Shown: in pieces, positions 1 through 5,764 of the stretch
How the letters are laid out: every line of letters starts with the position of its first letter
How positions within the stretch are numbered: position 1 is the stretch's first letter
Assembly: GCA_020853175.1 (NCBI GenBank)
Contig: JADYZK010000084.1
Location: forward strand, 1 to 5,764
Length of the DNA stretch: 5,764 bases
Direction of reading: 5' to 3'
Origin: Bacteroidales bacterium
GTDB lineage: Bacteria > Bacteroidota > Bacteroidia > Bacteroidales > F082
Position numbers and translations under genes: made by a program
Notes under the pieces: generated by a model
The model's input: only the letters and a program-made list of their open reading frames with translations
What the model was told of the DNA's origin: nothing
Database searches by the model: none

Positions 1-63
1 CCTCACATTCAAGCCTTTAAAATAACATGTTTATCATCACAACAATCTATTTCTACTCCTTTC

Positions 64-2958
64 TTAAAAGTTGTAGTTTACACCTAAACTAAATGATCTT
101 CCAGGACTGTAGGATTCATAAGATTGTTTTTCCGCCCCAAACGACTTATAGACCGACTTATAAGAATCGCCCAACAGATTTGAAGCCTTTAAATATATCA
201 TTGTTTTCTTTTTATCTCCAAGTTTCTTGTTGAAGCTAAAATTTAAACTTCTAAAAGGGTCAACATATATATCCGGAAACAAACCACCCCCTACAATAGT
301 CAGAGTTGATCCTTTAACATTATAAAACAATGCCATTTCTACTCCAAACTTTGGCTGACTGTAAATAATACCTGCATTAAAGACAAAAGGAGCCTGACCT
401 GCCATCACCCGTTTTTTACTAATAGTTTCTCCGGTTTTACGATAAGTTTCTCGAGCATTGAACTCAGATTCTGTTATAGAAACATCAGAATTTATGAGGG
501 TAAGATTTCCACTCACACTCCACACCTTCATTGGGTTGAAGATAAACCCTAAATGCTTCCTAATTTCAAGTTCAAGACCTATAAGCTGTCCGGCACCAAC
601 ATTACGCGCTTGATATTCGGTACTCGTTTGTTGCGTAGGAATTCTCACCAGCTCAATAGGATGATCAAACTTCTTATAAAACCCCGACACGCTAAACATT
701 TGATCGTCTTCTAAAAAAAGTTCCCAGCGTATATCCATATTGTTGATTTGAGTTTCTTTTAAATTTCCATTCCAATCAGGGTATTGGTATAAGCTTCCAT
801 TGAAAATTCTGTTGGAGATGGGATCTATAATTTGGGCAAAGGAAAGTTCTTTGAAGGATGGCCTGGCAATGGTTTTTGAATAGGCCAACCGAAGATTTTG
901 ATGGGGTGTTAAACTATAAATGAAGTTCACACTTGGAAATAAATTGCCGCTATTTAACACTTTAGCATTATCAAGATTATTTCCATTCTGTCCACTACTC
1001 CCCGCATATTCTTGATCTCTTCCGGTGTGATGTTGTACAAATTCCTCAAACCTAAAACCAATAACAGTTTTTAACCTGCTCAATGGCAGAAATTCAACAA
1101 TTGCATAAGTCGCTAAAACACTTACATCAGACTGATATTGATTAGGATTTGGTTCATTGTTACCGGTTTGATAATAAATTCCATTCGGCCGATTGGGGTA
1201 AAGATTCTGTGCGTTCAACACCATATTGGCAGTGGGGTTCTGCCAATTTTGGCCAGATGAAAACTGAATGTCGTAGAACAAAATCTCGTAATTTCTATCT
1301 TTATAGGTATGGTTTAATCCCATCCTAACCGTCGCCGGATTATTGCGAATGAAAACGTGTTTGGTAACATCAATTTTTGAAGTAGTGTTGATTTCGGTAA
1401 GGTAACGCCAGATGCGTGATGGATTTCCTCCGGCTCCCGCGCTGAACAAAGTATCCCTTTGCCCATAAGTAAAAGCTGTTCTGCGAATGTCGGGATCGTT
1501 GGAAATGGATTGAGTAGGTGATATTCGCCAGTCAATTTCCCAACCCGAATTTTTGAATATATGGCTACCGCTGAGAAGAAAATTGGTAAGCGACCGTTGA
1601 TTGTAAACCAAGTTATCCGAACCTGCCTCATATCCTGACTGACCAACTGCTTCGCCATTATTGCTAATTTTGAACTGTGCTGCACTGCTAACGCCATTTT
1701 GCAATCGCATCACCATAAATTTAACTTTGTTATACTGAGATTTGTAGGCCAATCCGGCCAACCCTCCCCACAATATATTTTGACTCGATAATGATCCATT
1801 TTGCTTGGTGGCAAATCTCATTTCATAAATGTCTGGGTTGATGGATCGTTGATACTCACCATAAAATACATCATTGTAAAAACTATTTTCCGATTTGTAA
1901 TTCAATGAAACGACGTAACCAAATTTTCTATTTTGTTTGCGTTTGGTAAGAAAATCCAATTGATCACCAATTGAAATATTCACATTATAATCTAAGTAAC
2001 TCTTTCGCTTAGACGCCCCCAAAGTGGGGTTGAATCCACGAATGAAGTCGGTTACTTCCTGCTCTGATGCGCCATTGAAGGGGGTTGGGATATATTTTCC
2101 GCGCGCATTGTTTGGAAGTCCTCGTGTTCCGTCATCAAATCCAAGAAAATCGGTTTTACCTCCTTTATAGGTTAGAAATTGGTCATTAAAGTGCATGTCA
2201 GGGTTTAGACTCATTCCTGCTGAAATGGAGATTAAACGGTCTTCGGGAAAATCTTTTGTTTCAATATTTACCAATCCTCCTGTAAAATCAGCCGGCAATT
2301 CAGCAGAAAAATTTTTTGAAACCAAAATATTGTTGATCAAACTTGTAGGAAAAATGTCCATTTGTAATGAATTTTTATCGGGGTCTAAGCCTGGGATTTC
2401 AACACCATTTAAGGTTGTTTTTGTGTATCTATCACCTAAGCCTCGCACATAAACATATTTTCCGTCCTCCACTGAGATGCCGGTCACACGCTTGGCAGCC
2501 TCAACTGCATTGTCATCACCGGTAAGTTTAATTCGTGCCATTGAAATTCCATCAATCATTGTTGCCGATTTTTGTTTTGCAACCATCAATGCAGCCTCGG
2601 TAACCCTTATTGCATTAGCGGATACAACAACCTCAGTCAGCTGTTGGCTGCTTTCTTTCATCTTGATATCTGGTAGAACAGTTACTTTACCGGCCTGAAC
2701 AACAACATCCTTCACCAACATGGTTTGGTAGGAGATGTATGAAAACTGAACAGTAAATGTGCCAGGAGCAACATCGAGTGTAAATTGTCCATCCAAATCG
2801 GATGCAGTTCCTGTTGTTGTTTCAATCAATAAAACAGTTACACCCACGAGTGTTTCTCCTGTTGCAGAATCATATAATGTTCCTCGAATTTTCCCGTTCT
2901 GCGCTTGCGTCGCAAGCATGAATAGAAATAAGCCGAATGTTAGTATAAAACGTTTCAT
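64..2958 (-). CDS. TonB-dependent outer-membrane receptor (SusC-like architecture, substrate unknown)
   Basis: Predicted outer-membrane beta-barrel that imports a ligand using TonB/ExbBD energy. Seen in the 964-residue product: a signal peptide (about 1-19, hydrophobic core FILTFGLFLFML, probable cleavage after TQA); a carboxypeptidase-D regulatory-like beta-sandwich domain (about 23-107, with KIRGTLYDSATGETLVGV and SDLDGQFTL); a TonB-box-like segment LTEVVVSAN (107-115); a plug domain (about 120-238) with the motif YVRGLGDRYTKTTLNG and then GGLVNIETKD; and a barrel (about 240-964) ending in the aromatic sequence NYNF, as expected for barrel assembly. Length is normal for the family and the frame is intact. 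The start ATG directly precedes the signal peptide; no Shine-Dalgarno is visible upstream, only A-rich sequence, as is common in Bacteroidota. It lies 119 bp downstream of a lipoprotein gene on the same strand, with a hairpin between them. The family is clear; the transported substrate cannot be deduced. Confidence 0.95.
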   Translation of the reverse strand: MKRFILTFGLFLFMLATQAQNGKIRGTLYDSATGETLVGVTVLLIETTTGTASDLDGQFTLDVAPGTFTVQFSYISYQTMLVKDVVVQAGKVTVLPDIKMKESSQQLTEVVVSANAIRVTEAALMVAKQKSATMIDGISMARIKLTGDDNAVEAAKRVTGISVEDGKYVYVRGLGDRYTKTTLNGVEIPGLDPDKNSLQMDIFPTSLINNILVSKNFSAELPADFTGGLVNIETKDFPEDRLISISAGMSLNPDMHFNDQFLTYKGGKTDFLGFDDGTRGLPNNARGKYIPTPFNGASEQEVTDFIRGFNPTLGASKRKSYLDYNVNISIGDQLDFLTKRKQNRKFGYVVSLNYKSENSFYNDVFYGEYQRSINPDIYEMRFATKQNGSLSSQNILWGGLAGLAYKSQYNKVKFMVMRLQNGVSSAAQFKISNNGEAVGQSGYEAGSDNLVYNQRSLTNFLLSGSHIFKNSGWEIDWRISPTQSISNDPDIRRTAFTYGQRDTLFSAGAGGNPSRIWRYLTEINTTSKIDVTKHVFIRNNPATVRMGLNHTYKDRNYEILFYDIQFSSGQNWQNPTANMVLNAQNLYPNRPNGIYYQTGNNEPNPNQYQSDVSVLATYAIVEFLPLSRLKTVIGFRFEEFVQHHTGRDQEYAGSSGQNGNNLDNAKVLNSGNLFPSVNFIYSLTPHQNLRLAYSKTIARPSFKELSFAQIIDPISNRIFNGSLYQYPDWNGNLKETQINNMDIRWELFLEDDQMFSVSGFYKKFDHPIELVRIPTQQTSTEYQARNVGAGQLIGLELEIRKHLGFIFNPMKVWSVSGNLTLINSDVSITESEFNARETYRKTGETISKKRVMAGQAPFVFNAGIIYSQPKFGVEMALFYNVKGSTLTIVGGGLFPDIYVDPFRSLNFSFNKKLGDKKKTMIYLKASNLLGDSYKSVYKSFGAEKQSYESYSPGRSFSLGVNYNF

Positions 2959-2983
2959 TTTATTGTTTTGGAGAATTTATTAT

Positions 2984-3029
2984 AAAAAAGTTAAGAACAG
3001 ACCCATTGTTTACACAATGGATCTGTTCT
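2984..3029 (-). terminator. Intercistronic hairpin with U-tract (weak or partial terminator, or RNA-stabilising element)
   Basis: Arms 2994-3009 and 3014-3029 form a 16-bp stem around a 4-nt loop (3010-3013). In the minus-strand RNA all 16 positions pair (15 Watson-Crick and one G-U) and the loop reads GUAA, a GNRA tetraloop. In the plus-strand RNA the same position is a C/A mismatch and the loop is UUAC. The stem is followed on the minus strand by UAAC and then six U residues (2989-2984). The 4-nt offset of the U-tract is not ideal for an intrinsic terminator, so partial readthrough into the receptor gene, or stabilisation of the lipoprotein mRNA 3' end, is also plausible. The hairpin is seen directly; its function is inferred. 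Confidence 0.6.
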
Positions 3030-3077
3030 ACGAGAGTTTTAAAGATTAAAATAGCCTTCAAAAACTTAAGCGATAGA

Positions 3078-4535
3078 TTATAAGCCACTAAGTTTTCCTG
3101 CCTTTGATGCCCAGGTCCAATTTAAAACGGAAGCATTTGCGGCCGAACTACCACCTGCTGATACCCCACTCGGAACATCACCGTTCACGAAGTTAGCCAA
3201 ATTGGCAGCCGGAACATCAAGCATTATTCCATTAAAGTAAACGTTAGGAGCCGTGACTCGGTTAATTTTCATACCTTCGAGTATTGAGGTGAAAAAGATA
3301 TTCTCTAAGCTAACTATCGAATTGTTGTCCACGTTAATTAAATCTTCGGCAGAACGACCTGCATCGCTTGTGATCACTGTTCCGTTCTTGATGGTATGAC
3401 CGGCGTTAAATGAACCTTCCGGACCATCAAGCTCTAAGTTATGACCTGCAACACTGATGATAAAAAAATTATCAACAGTACCTGCCCAAGCTTGGTCAGT
3501 ATCCAAGCCATCATCACCAACATTCCAAACGACCACGTTTTTTACATTCACTGCGCCTCCAAACCATTCAATACCATCATCTTGGTTGGCGACTATTTCA
3601 ATATTTTCAATCACAGTGTTCGAGCCCACGCCACCCAATGTTAGTCCATTGATTTCATTGCCTGACCCAATATTTGTGCCCCCATGCCGGATTGAAACAT
3701 ACTTTAGCACACCCGAGTTATCAGCATCGTTGGTTCCGCCATAAAGTCCATTAGGATCAGAGGTTGGGATTCCTTCAATTTGAACCTCACTTACATCACC
3801 CGTTTCATTTGACGCCGAAATACGTGCCTTTCCAAGTAGAATTACACCTCCCCATAATCCATTCAAATCAGGATCAAGGTTAGGACTGACAATTTGCCCC
3901 GGAATTATTTTATCAGCCACAGAAGTAAAAATAATGGGAGCATCAGCAGTGCCTTCTGCTATAATCTTGCCACCTCGAGCTACAATGAGAGCAGTAGCAT
4001 TGGCTCCTGTGCCAGCTTCACCTTTCACGATAACACCGGGCTGTATGGTAAGTGTAGCGCCAGCTTCAACAGCAATTCTGGTTTCAAGCACATATATCTT
4101 GCCCGTTTCCCAAGTAACATCGCTGGTGATATTGCTGTTGACATTGAAAACAACTTGCTCATCAACCACATTCAATACAGCGGTAGCATCGTCGGTTCGA
4201 TTTGCTTTGTCACTTATTGAAAGGGTTACAGAACCTGCTCCCGTAGTGGATCCTGCGGTAAAAGTAACAACCACTTTACCTGAAGTGGAATTCGGAATGG
4301 CATTGGTCTTAATAACTGCACTTCCATTAGTGGTAATGAGAGAGGAGGAAACAATGCCGGCCTCAGAAGTATAAGAAAATTCCATGTCAATGGATGAACC
4401 AATGATAACATCACCCGGTGCAGGTGCGGTTACCTTGTGCATCAGGCTTGCCTCAGGATTGTTCTCAGCACCCTTTTGACAAGCTGTTACGAAAGCCATT
4501 GAGGCGATCAGAGCATAGATTAAAACTTTTTTCAT
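3078..4535 (-). CDS. Outer-membrane lipoprotein with Ig-like domain and right-handed beta-helix-like body
   Basis: Probable surface lipoprotein paired with the downstream TonB-dependent receptor; function unknown. The start chosen gives 485 residues, MKKVLIYALIASMAFVTAC, a classic type II signal peptide with lipobox VTAC and lipidated Cys19. A start 15 codons upstream (4580) is also open but would bury the signal peptide behind a polar extension, so it is rejected. After Cys19 comes QKGAEN, a partial match to the QKDDE-type surface-export signal of Bacteroidota. Residues about 35-125 look like an Ig-type beta-sandwich (alternating hydrophobic strands, many Ser/Thr/Val). Residues about 137-435 are rich in Gly, Asn, Asp, Val and Ile with short repeated strand patterns such as VKNVVVWNVG, and with landmarks LWGGVILLGKA, LKYVSIRHGGT and two DDG turns (319-321, 341-343) 22 residues apart, as in parallel beta-helices. 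The C-terminus WTWASKAGKLSGL is not a type IX secretion domain. No SusD-type TPR helices and no clear enzyme motif are seen. Similar proteins are sometimes loosely annotated 'multidrug transporter', which this fold does not support. Confidence 0.85.
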   Translation of the reverse strand: MKKVLIYALIASMAFVTACQKGAENNPEASLMHKVTAPAPGDVIIGSSIDMEFSYTSEAGIVSSSLITTNGSAVIKTNAIPNSTSGKVVVTFTAGSTTGAGSVTLSISDKANRTDDATAVLNVVDEQVVFNVNSNITSDVTWETGKIYVLETRIAVEAGATLTIQPGVIVKGEAGTGANATALIVARGGKIIAEGTADAPIIFTSVADKIIPGQIVSPNLDPDLNGLWGGVILLGKARISASNETGDVSEVQIEGIPTSDPNGLYGGTNDADNSGVLKYVSIRHGGTNIGSGNEINGLTLGGVGSNTVIENIEIVANQDDGIEWFGGAVNVKNVVVWNVGDDGLDTDQAWAGTVDNFFIISVAGHNLELDGPEGSFNAGHTIKNGTVITSDAGRSAEDLINVDNNSIVSLENIFFTSILEGMKINRVTAPNVYFNGIMLDVPAANLANFVNGDVPSGVSAGGSSAANASVLNWTWASKAGKLSGL

Positions 4536-4678
4536 GTTGATAATTTTTATTGATGAAATTGTTTTGCAAATGTGAGTCATTCAAAGTTGAGAAGCGATTA
4601 AGATGATTTTACCTTTATGTTAAACTATTGTTTCCTCCATGATTGACTGAGGGCTATTAATTGATCTTTTGTTTTTTG

Positions 4679-4693
4679 TGATGCTCTACATCA
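4679..4693. repeat. Short inverted repeat TGATG-N5-CATCA, possible operator
   Basis: A perfect 5-bp dyad with a 5-bp spacer. The right half-site also forms a second dyad with TGAT at 4700-4703 (ATCA-N6-TGAT). It lies about 145 bp upstream of the lipoprotein start, a plausible place for a regulator of the lipoprotein/receptor pair. A dyad this short can arise by chance in a region of this size, so confidence is low. Confidence 0.2.
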
Positions 4694-4775
4694 TTCCTCT
4701 GATCGTTTCTTTTAAATAAGGGAGCACTTAATATTTCGAACAAACCAAAAAAAATCGAAGTAAACGCATCAAGAT

Positions 4776-4794
4776 GTTTGAAAGAAAATCAAAC
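4776..4794. repeat. Short inverted repeat GTTTGA-N7-TCAAAC
   Basis: Perfect 6-bp arms (4776-4781 and 4789-4794) around the A-rich spacer AAGAAAA. It could be a protein-binding dyad or a weak RNA hairpin in the leader of the lipoprotein transcript. No U-tract follows on either strand, so it is not a terminator. It may be chance. Confidence 0.2.
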
Positions 4795-5026
4795 GCCGAG
4801 TGAGGAAACTGCCATAAAAAACCTAAATTGATGAAACATAACCAGAAAACGATGTTTGATTGGCCTTTATAAATGTCTTATAACACAAAAACTTTATCAA
4901 CTACTTCATATTGAGTATATTATGAATAATTAAAGTTCGCAACTTATGTCATTTTAATGGCAATATGTTAAGGAAAGAACCGTAAAGAGGTCAGTTTTCA
5001 AAAATATTTACATATTTTTTCAATTC

Positions 5027-5059
5027 TTTGAGTTTCATATAGATAAAATTGTATTTTTG
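5027..5059 (+). promoter_or_regulatory. Bacteroidota-type sigma-70 promoter of the RRM protein gene
   Basis: TTTG at 5027-5030, 21 bp, then TATTTTTG at 5052-5059. This matches the established Bacteroidota consensus (-33 TTTG, -7 TAnnTTTG) at every fixed base. Transcription would start near 5064-5066, giving a leader of about 120 nt before the ATG at 5189. No better match lies between this site and the gene. Confidence 0.75.
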
Positions 5060-5065
5060 TTGCGG

Positions 5066-5188
5066 TTTAATTTAATCGTTCTTTCAAAAAGTTAAGAAAT
5101 AAAACAATCTTCAGAATTCACCATTCTGTTTTCATAGTCAAAGGCTTTTCTTTTTGAGAAATATTTATCAATTTTTTTTATTTTTATC
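5066..5188 (+). promoter_or_regulatory. Long 5' leader of the RRM gene with possible RNA structure and U-rich start region
   Basis: The leader deduced from the promoter is unusually long for a gene of 120 codons. It contains a small perfect hairpin, CAGAAT-TCACC-ATTCTG (5112-5128). It also has an 8-bp complementary pair, TCAAAAAG (5084-5091) with CTTTTTGA (5150-5157), that could close a domain around that hairpin. The last 17 bases before the start codon are almost all U (eight U at 5172-5179 and five at 5181-5185), with no Shine-Dalgarno. Such single-stranded U-rich RNA is a typical RRM ligand, so autoregulation is possible. The sequence elements are seen; the regulatory role is inferred. 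Confidence 0.4.
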
Positions 5189-5551
5189 ATGAACATTTTT
5201 GTTGCAAAACTCAATTTCAAAACTACCAGTGAAGAACTGGAAGAAACATTCAAACAGTTTGGTGAAGTTACTAGTGCCAAAGTTATCATTGACAAACTAA
5301 CCAACCGCTCAAAAGGCTATGGTTTTGTTGAAATGCCCAATGACACTGAAGGCTATGAGGCTATCAATAACCTCAACGATACCCAATTAGATGGCAGTAC
5401 CATCGTTGTTAAAAAAGCTCGTCCGAAAGAAGAAGGCGAAGGCGGCGGCGGTTTCAAACGTCGTGAAGGTGGTTTCCGCAATGAAGGCGGATATCGCAAA
5501 GAAGGTGGTTTCCGTGGAGGAGATAGCGGTGGTTTCAGAAATCGCTACTAA
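5189..5551 (+). CDS. RRM-domain RNA-binding protein with Gly/Arg-rich tail
   Basis: Small single-RRM protein predicted to bind single-stranded RNA in the cytoplasm, like the Rbp proteins of cyanobacteria and Bacteroidota. Seen in the 120 residues: RNP2 IFVAKL (3-8) at the very N-terminus, an alpha-1 helix SEELEETFKQFG, RNP1 KGYGFVEM (42-49) with the aromatic residues that stack on bases, and a complete RRM to about residue 78 (STIVVKKARPK). A flexible tail (81-120) follows with repeated GGF/GGY units separated by Arg, Lys and Glu, resembling RGG-type RNA-binding tails. The last RNP1 position is Met instead of the usual aromatic, which is common in bacterial members. The start is fixed because RNP2 begins two residues after the Met. 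The gene is monocistronic, with its own promoter upstream and a strong terminator 18 bp after the stop. Many members are cold- or stress-responsive; that is not shown here. Confidence 0.95.
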   Translation: MNIFVAKLNFKTTSEELEETFKQFGEVTSAKVIIDKLTNRSKGYGFVEMPNDTEGYEAINNLNDTQLDGSTIVVKKARPKEEGEGGGGFKRREGGFRNEGGYRKEGGFRGGDSGGFRNRY

Positions 5552-5568
5552 GACATAAACTAATGCAC

Positions 5569-5598
5569 AAAAAAGGCGGTGAACAACCGCCTTTTTTT
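5569..5598 (+). terminator. Rho-independent terminator of the RRM gene
   Basis: A GC-rich stem GGCGGT (5575-5580) / ACCGCC (5586-5591) with loop GAACA, extended by six A-U pairs (5569-5574 with 5592-5597) and ending in a run of seven T. It lies 18 bp after the stop codon. The flanking A-run and T-run make it potentially active in both directions, but no minus-strand gene is seen to use it. Confidence 0.93.
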
Positions 5599-5615
5599 AT
5601 TTTAAAAAATTCCCC

Positions 5616-5647
5616 TTGCTTCATAAGCGTTACATTTACTATCTTTG
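5616..5647 (+). promoter_or_regulatory. Bacteroidota-type promoter of the tRNA-Arg gene
   Basis: TTG at 5616-5618, 21 bp, then TATCTTTG at 5640-5647, a perfect TAnnTTTG -7 element. Its spacing equals that of the promoter at 5027-5059. Transcription would start near 5653, leaving about 23 nt of leader to be removed before the mature tRNA 5' end at 5676. It sits just after the RRM terminator, so the tRNA is expressed independently. Confidence 0.75.
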
Positions 5648-5675
5648 CACGCTGAAAAAAAAGCAACCTCAACAA

Positions 5676-5749
5676 GGTCCGGTAGCTCAGTTGGATAGAG
5701 CAGCAGCCTTCTAAGCTGCGGGTCGTGGGTTCGAACCCCGCCCGGATCA
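5676..5749 (+). tRNA. tRNA-Arg (anticodon TCT)
   Basis: A full 74-nt cloverleaf can be drawn. The acceptor stem is GGTCCGG (5676-5682) with CCGGATC (5742-5748), including one G-U pair, and the discriminator is A5749. The D stem is GCTC/GAGC. The anticodon stem is GCAGC/GCTGC with loop CTTCTAA, giving anticodon TCT (5710-5712), which reads AGA and probably AGG. The variable loop is 5 nt, and the T arm is GTGGG-TTCGAAC-CCCGC. The next bases are CGA, so the 3' CCA is not encoded and must be added by tRNA nucleotidyltransferase. Confidence 0.97.
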
Positions 5750-5764
5750 CGAAAATAAATATCA

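Larger units (their letters stand above)
4536..5026. other. Non-coding divergent intergenic region
   Basis: About 490 bp of very AT-rich sequence between the minus-strand lipoprotein gene and the promoter of the plus-strand RRM gene. Only very short open frames occur (for example 13 and 16 codons on the minus strand), with no ribosome-binding signal. It should contain the promoter of the lipoprotein gene, but no clean TTG/TAnnTTTG pair is found on the minus strand. The nearest -7-like matches, CAACTTTG (4589-4582) and CACATTTG (4574-4567), each have one mismatch and lack a properly spaced TTG. Small inverted repeats occur at 4679-4693 and 4776-4794. Confidence 0.6.

Noticed and set aside
1..63. 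Terminator downstream of the receptor gene
   Set aside because: No stem-loop with a T-tract is seen in the 63 bases available; the transcript may continue beyond the window.
4536..4580. Upstream start at 4580 giving a 500-residue lipoprotein precursor
   Set aside because: It adds 15 polar residues before a perfect type II signal peptide; the internal ATG at 4535 places the signal peptide at the N-terminus.
4587..4617. Plus-strand promoter-like TTG-N20-TACCTTTA in the divergent region (possible small RNA)
   Set aside because: The -7 element has a mismatch at its last base, and no convincing downstream terminator or gene is present before 5027.
4999..5006. Minus-strand TATTTTTG (-7-like) that could start the lipoprotein transcript
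   Set aside because: No TTG at suitable spacing (the nearest is only 14 bp away), and it would imply a leader of more than 450 nt.
2985..5098. Shared 13-mer AAAAAGTTAAGAA at 2985-2997 and 5086-5098
   Set aside because: In an AT-rich window of this size one such match is expected by chance, and the contexts differ (opposite direction relative to the genes).
5092..5304. Minus-strand open frame of 70 codons antisense to the RRM gene start
   Set aside because: It overlaps the clear RRM coding region and its leader, shows no protein-like pattern and has no promoter; it is a frame shadow.
5535..5750. Minus-strand open frame of 71 codons across the terminator and tRNA
   Set aside because: It runs through the intrinsic terminator and the tRNA gene, so it cannot be a real gene. 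tRNA-antisense peptides of this kind are a common annotation artefact.
5676..5764. tRNA-Arg as integration site of a mobile element
   Set aside because: The window ends 15 bases after the tRNA and no integrase or repeated tRNA 3' end is visible, so there is no support.

Overview
This window most likely comes from a Bacteroidota chromosome (Cytophagales/Flavobacteriia-like). It is AT-rich. It holds a SusC-style TonB-dependent receptor with an N-terminal carboxypeptidase-regulatory-like domain, and genes without Shine-Dalgarno sequences. Two promoters match the Bacteroidota-specific -33 TTG / -7 TAnnTTTG pattern, and the tRNA gene lacks an encoded CCA. The exact genus cannot be told from the sequence.

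Layout. The left four fifths are on the minus strand. A lipoprotein gene (4535 down to 3078) is followed after 119 bp by a 964-residue TonB-dependent receptor (2958 down to 64). The gap between them holds a strong hairpin that is fully paired, with a GNRA tetraloop, only in the minus-strand RNA. A roughly 650 bp non-coding divergent region (4536-5188) separates this pair from the plus-strand genes. Those are a 120-residue RRM RNA-binding protein with a Gly/Arg/Phe-rich tail (5189-5551), a textbook intrinsic terminator (5569-5598), a second promoter and a tRNA-Arg(TCT) gene (5676-5749).

How the parts may work together. The lipoprotein has a lipobox, a partial surface-export signal, an Ig-like N-terminal domain and a parallel beta-helix-like body. 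Its pairing with an outer-membrane TonB-dependent receptor suggests a two-part capture and import system for an unknown ligand. It is analogous to SusCD, but the lipoprotein is not SusD-like. The receptor is the energised outer-membrane channel, and the lipoprotein is the probable surface binding partner. The substrate cannot be read from the sequence. The RRM protein and the tRNA appear to be separate housekeeping-type transcription units. The RRM gene has a leader of about 120 nt ending in U-rich sequence, which could be a site of post-transcriptional (possibly self) control.

The most interesting items are the TonB receptor/beta-helix lipoprotein pair, the strand-asymmetric intercistronic hairpin, and the leader of the RRM gene. 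Nothing in the window resembles a mobile element, CRISPR array or defence system.
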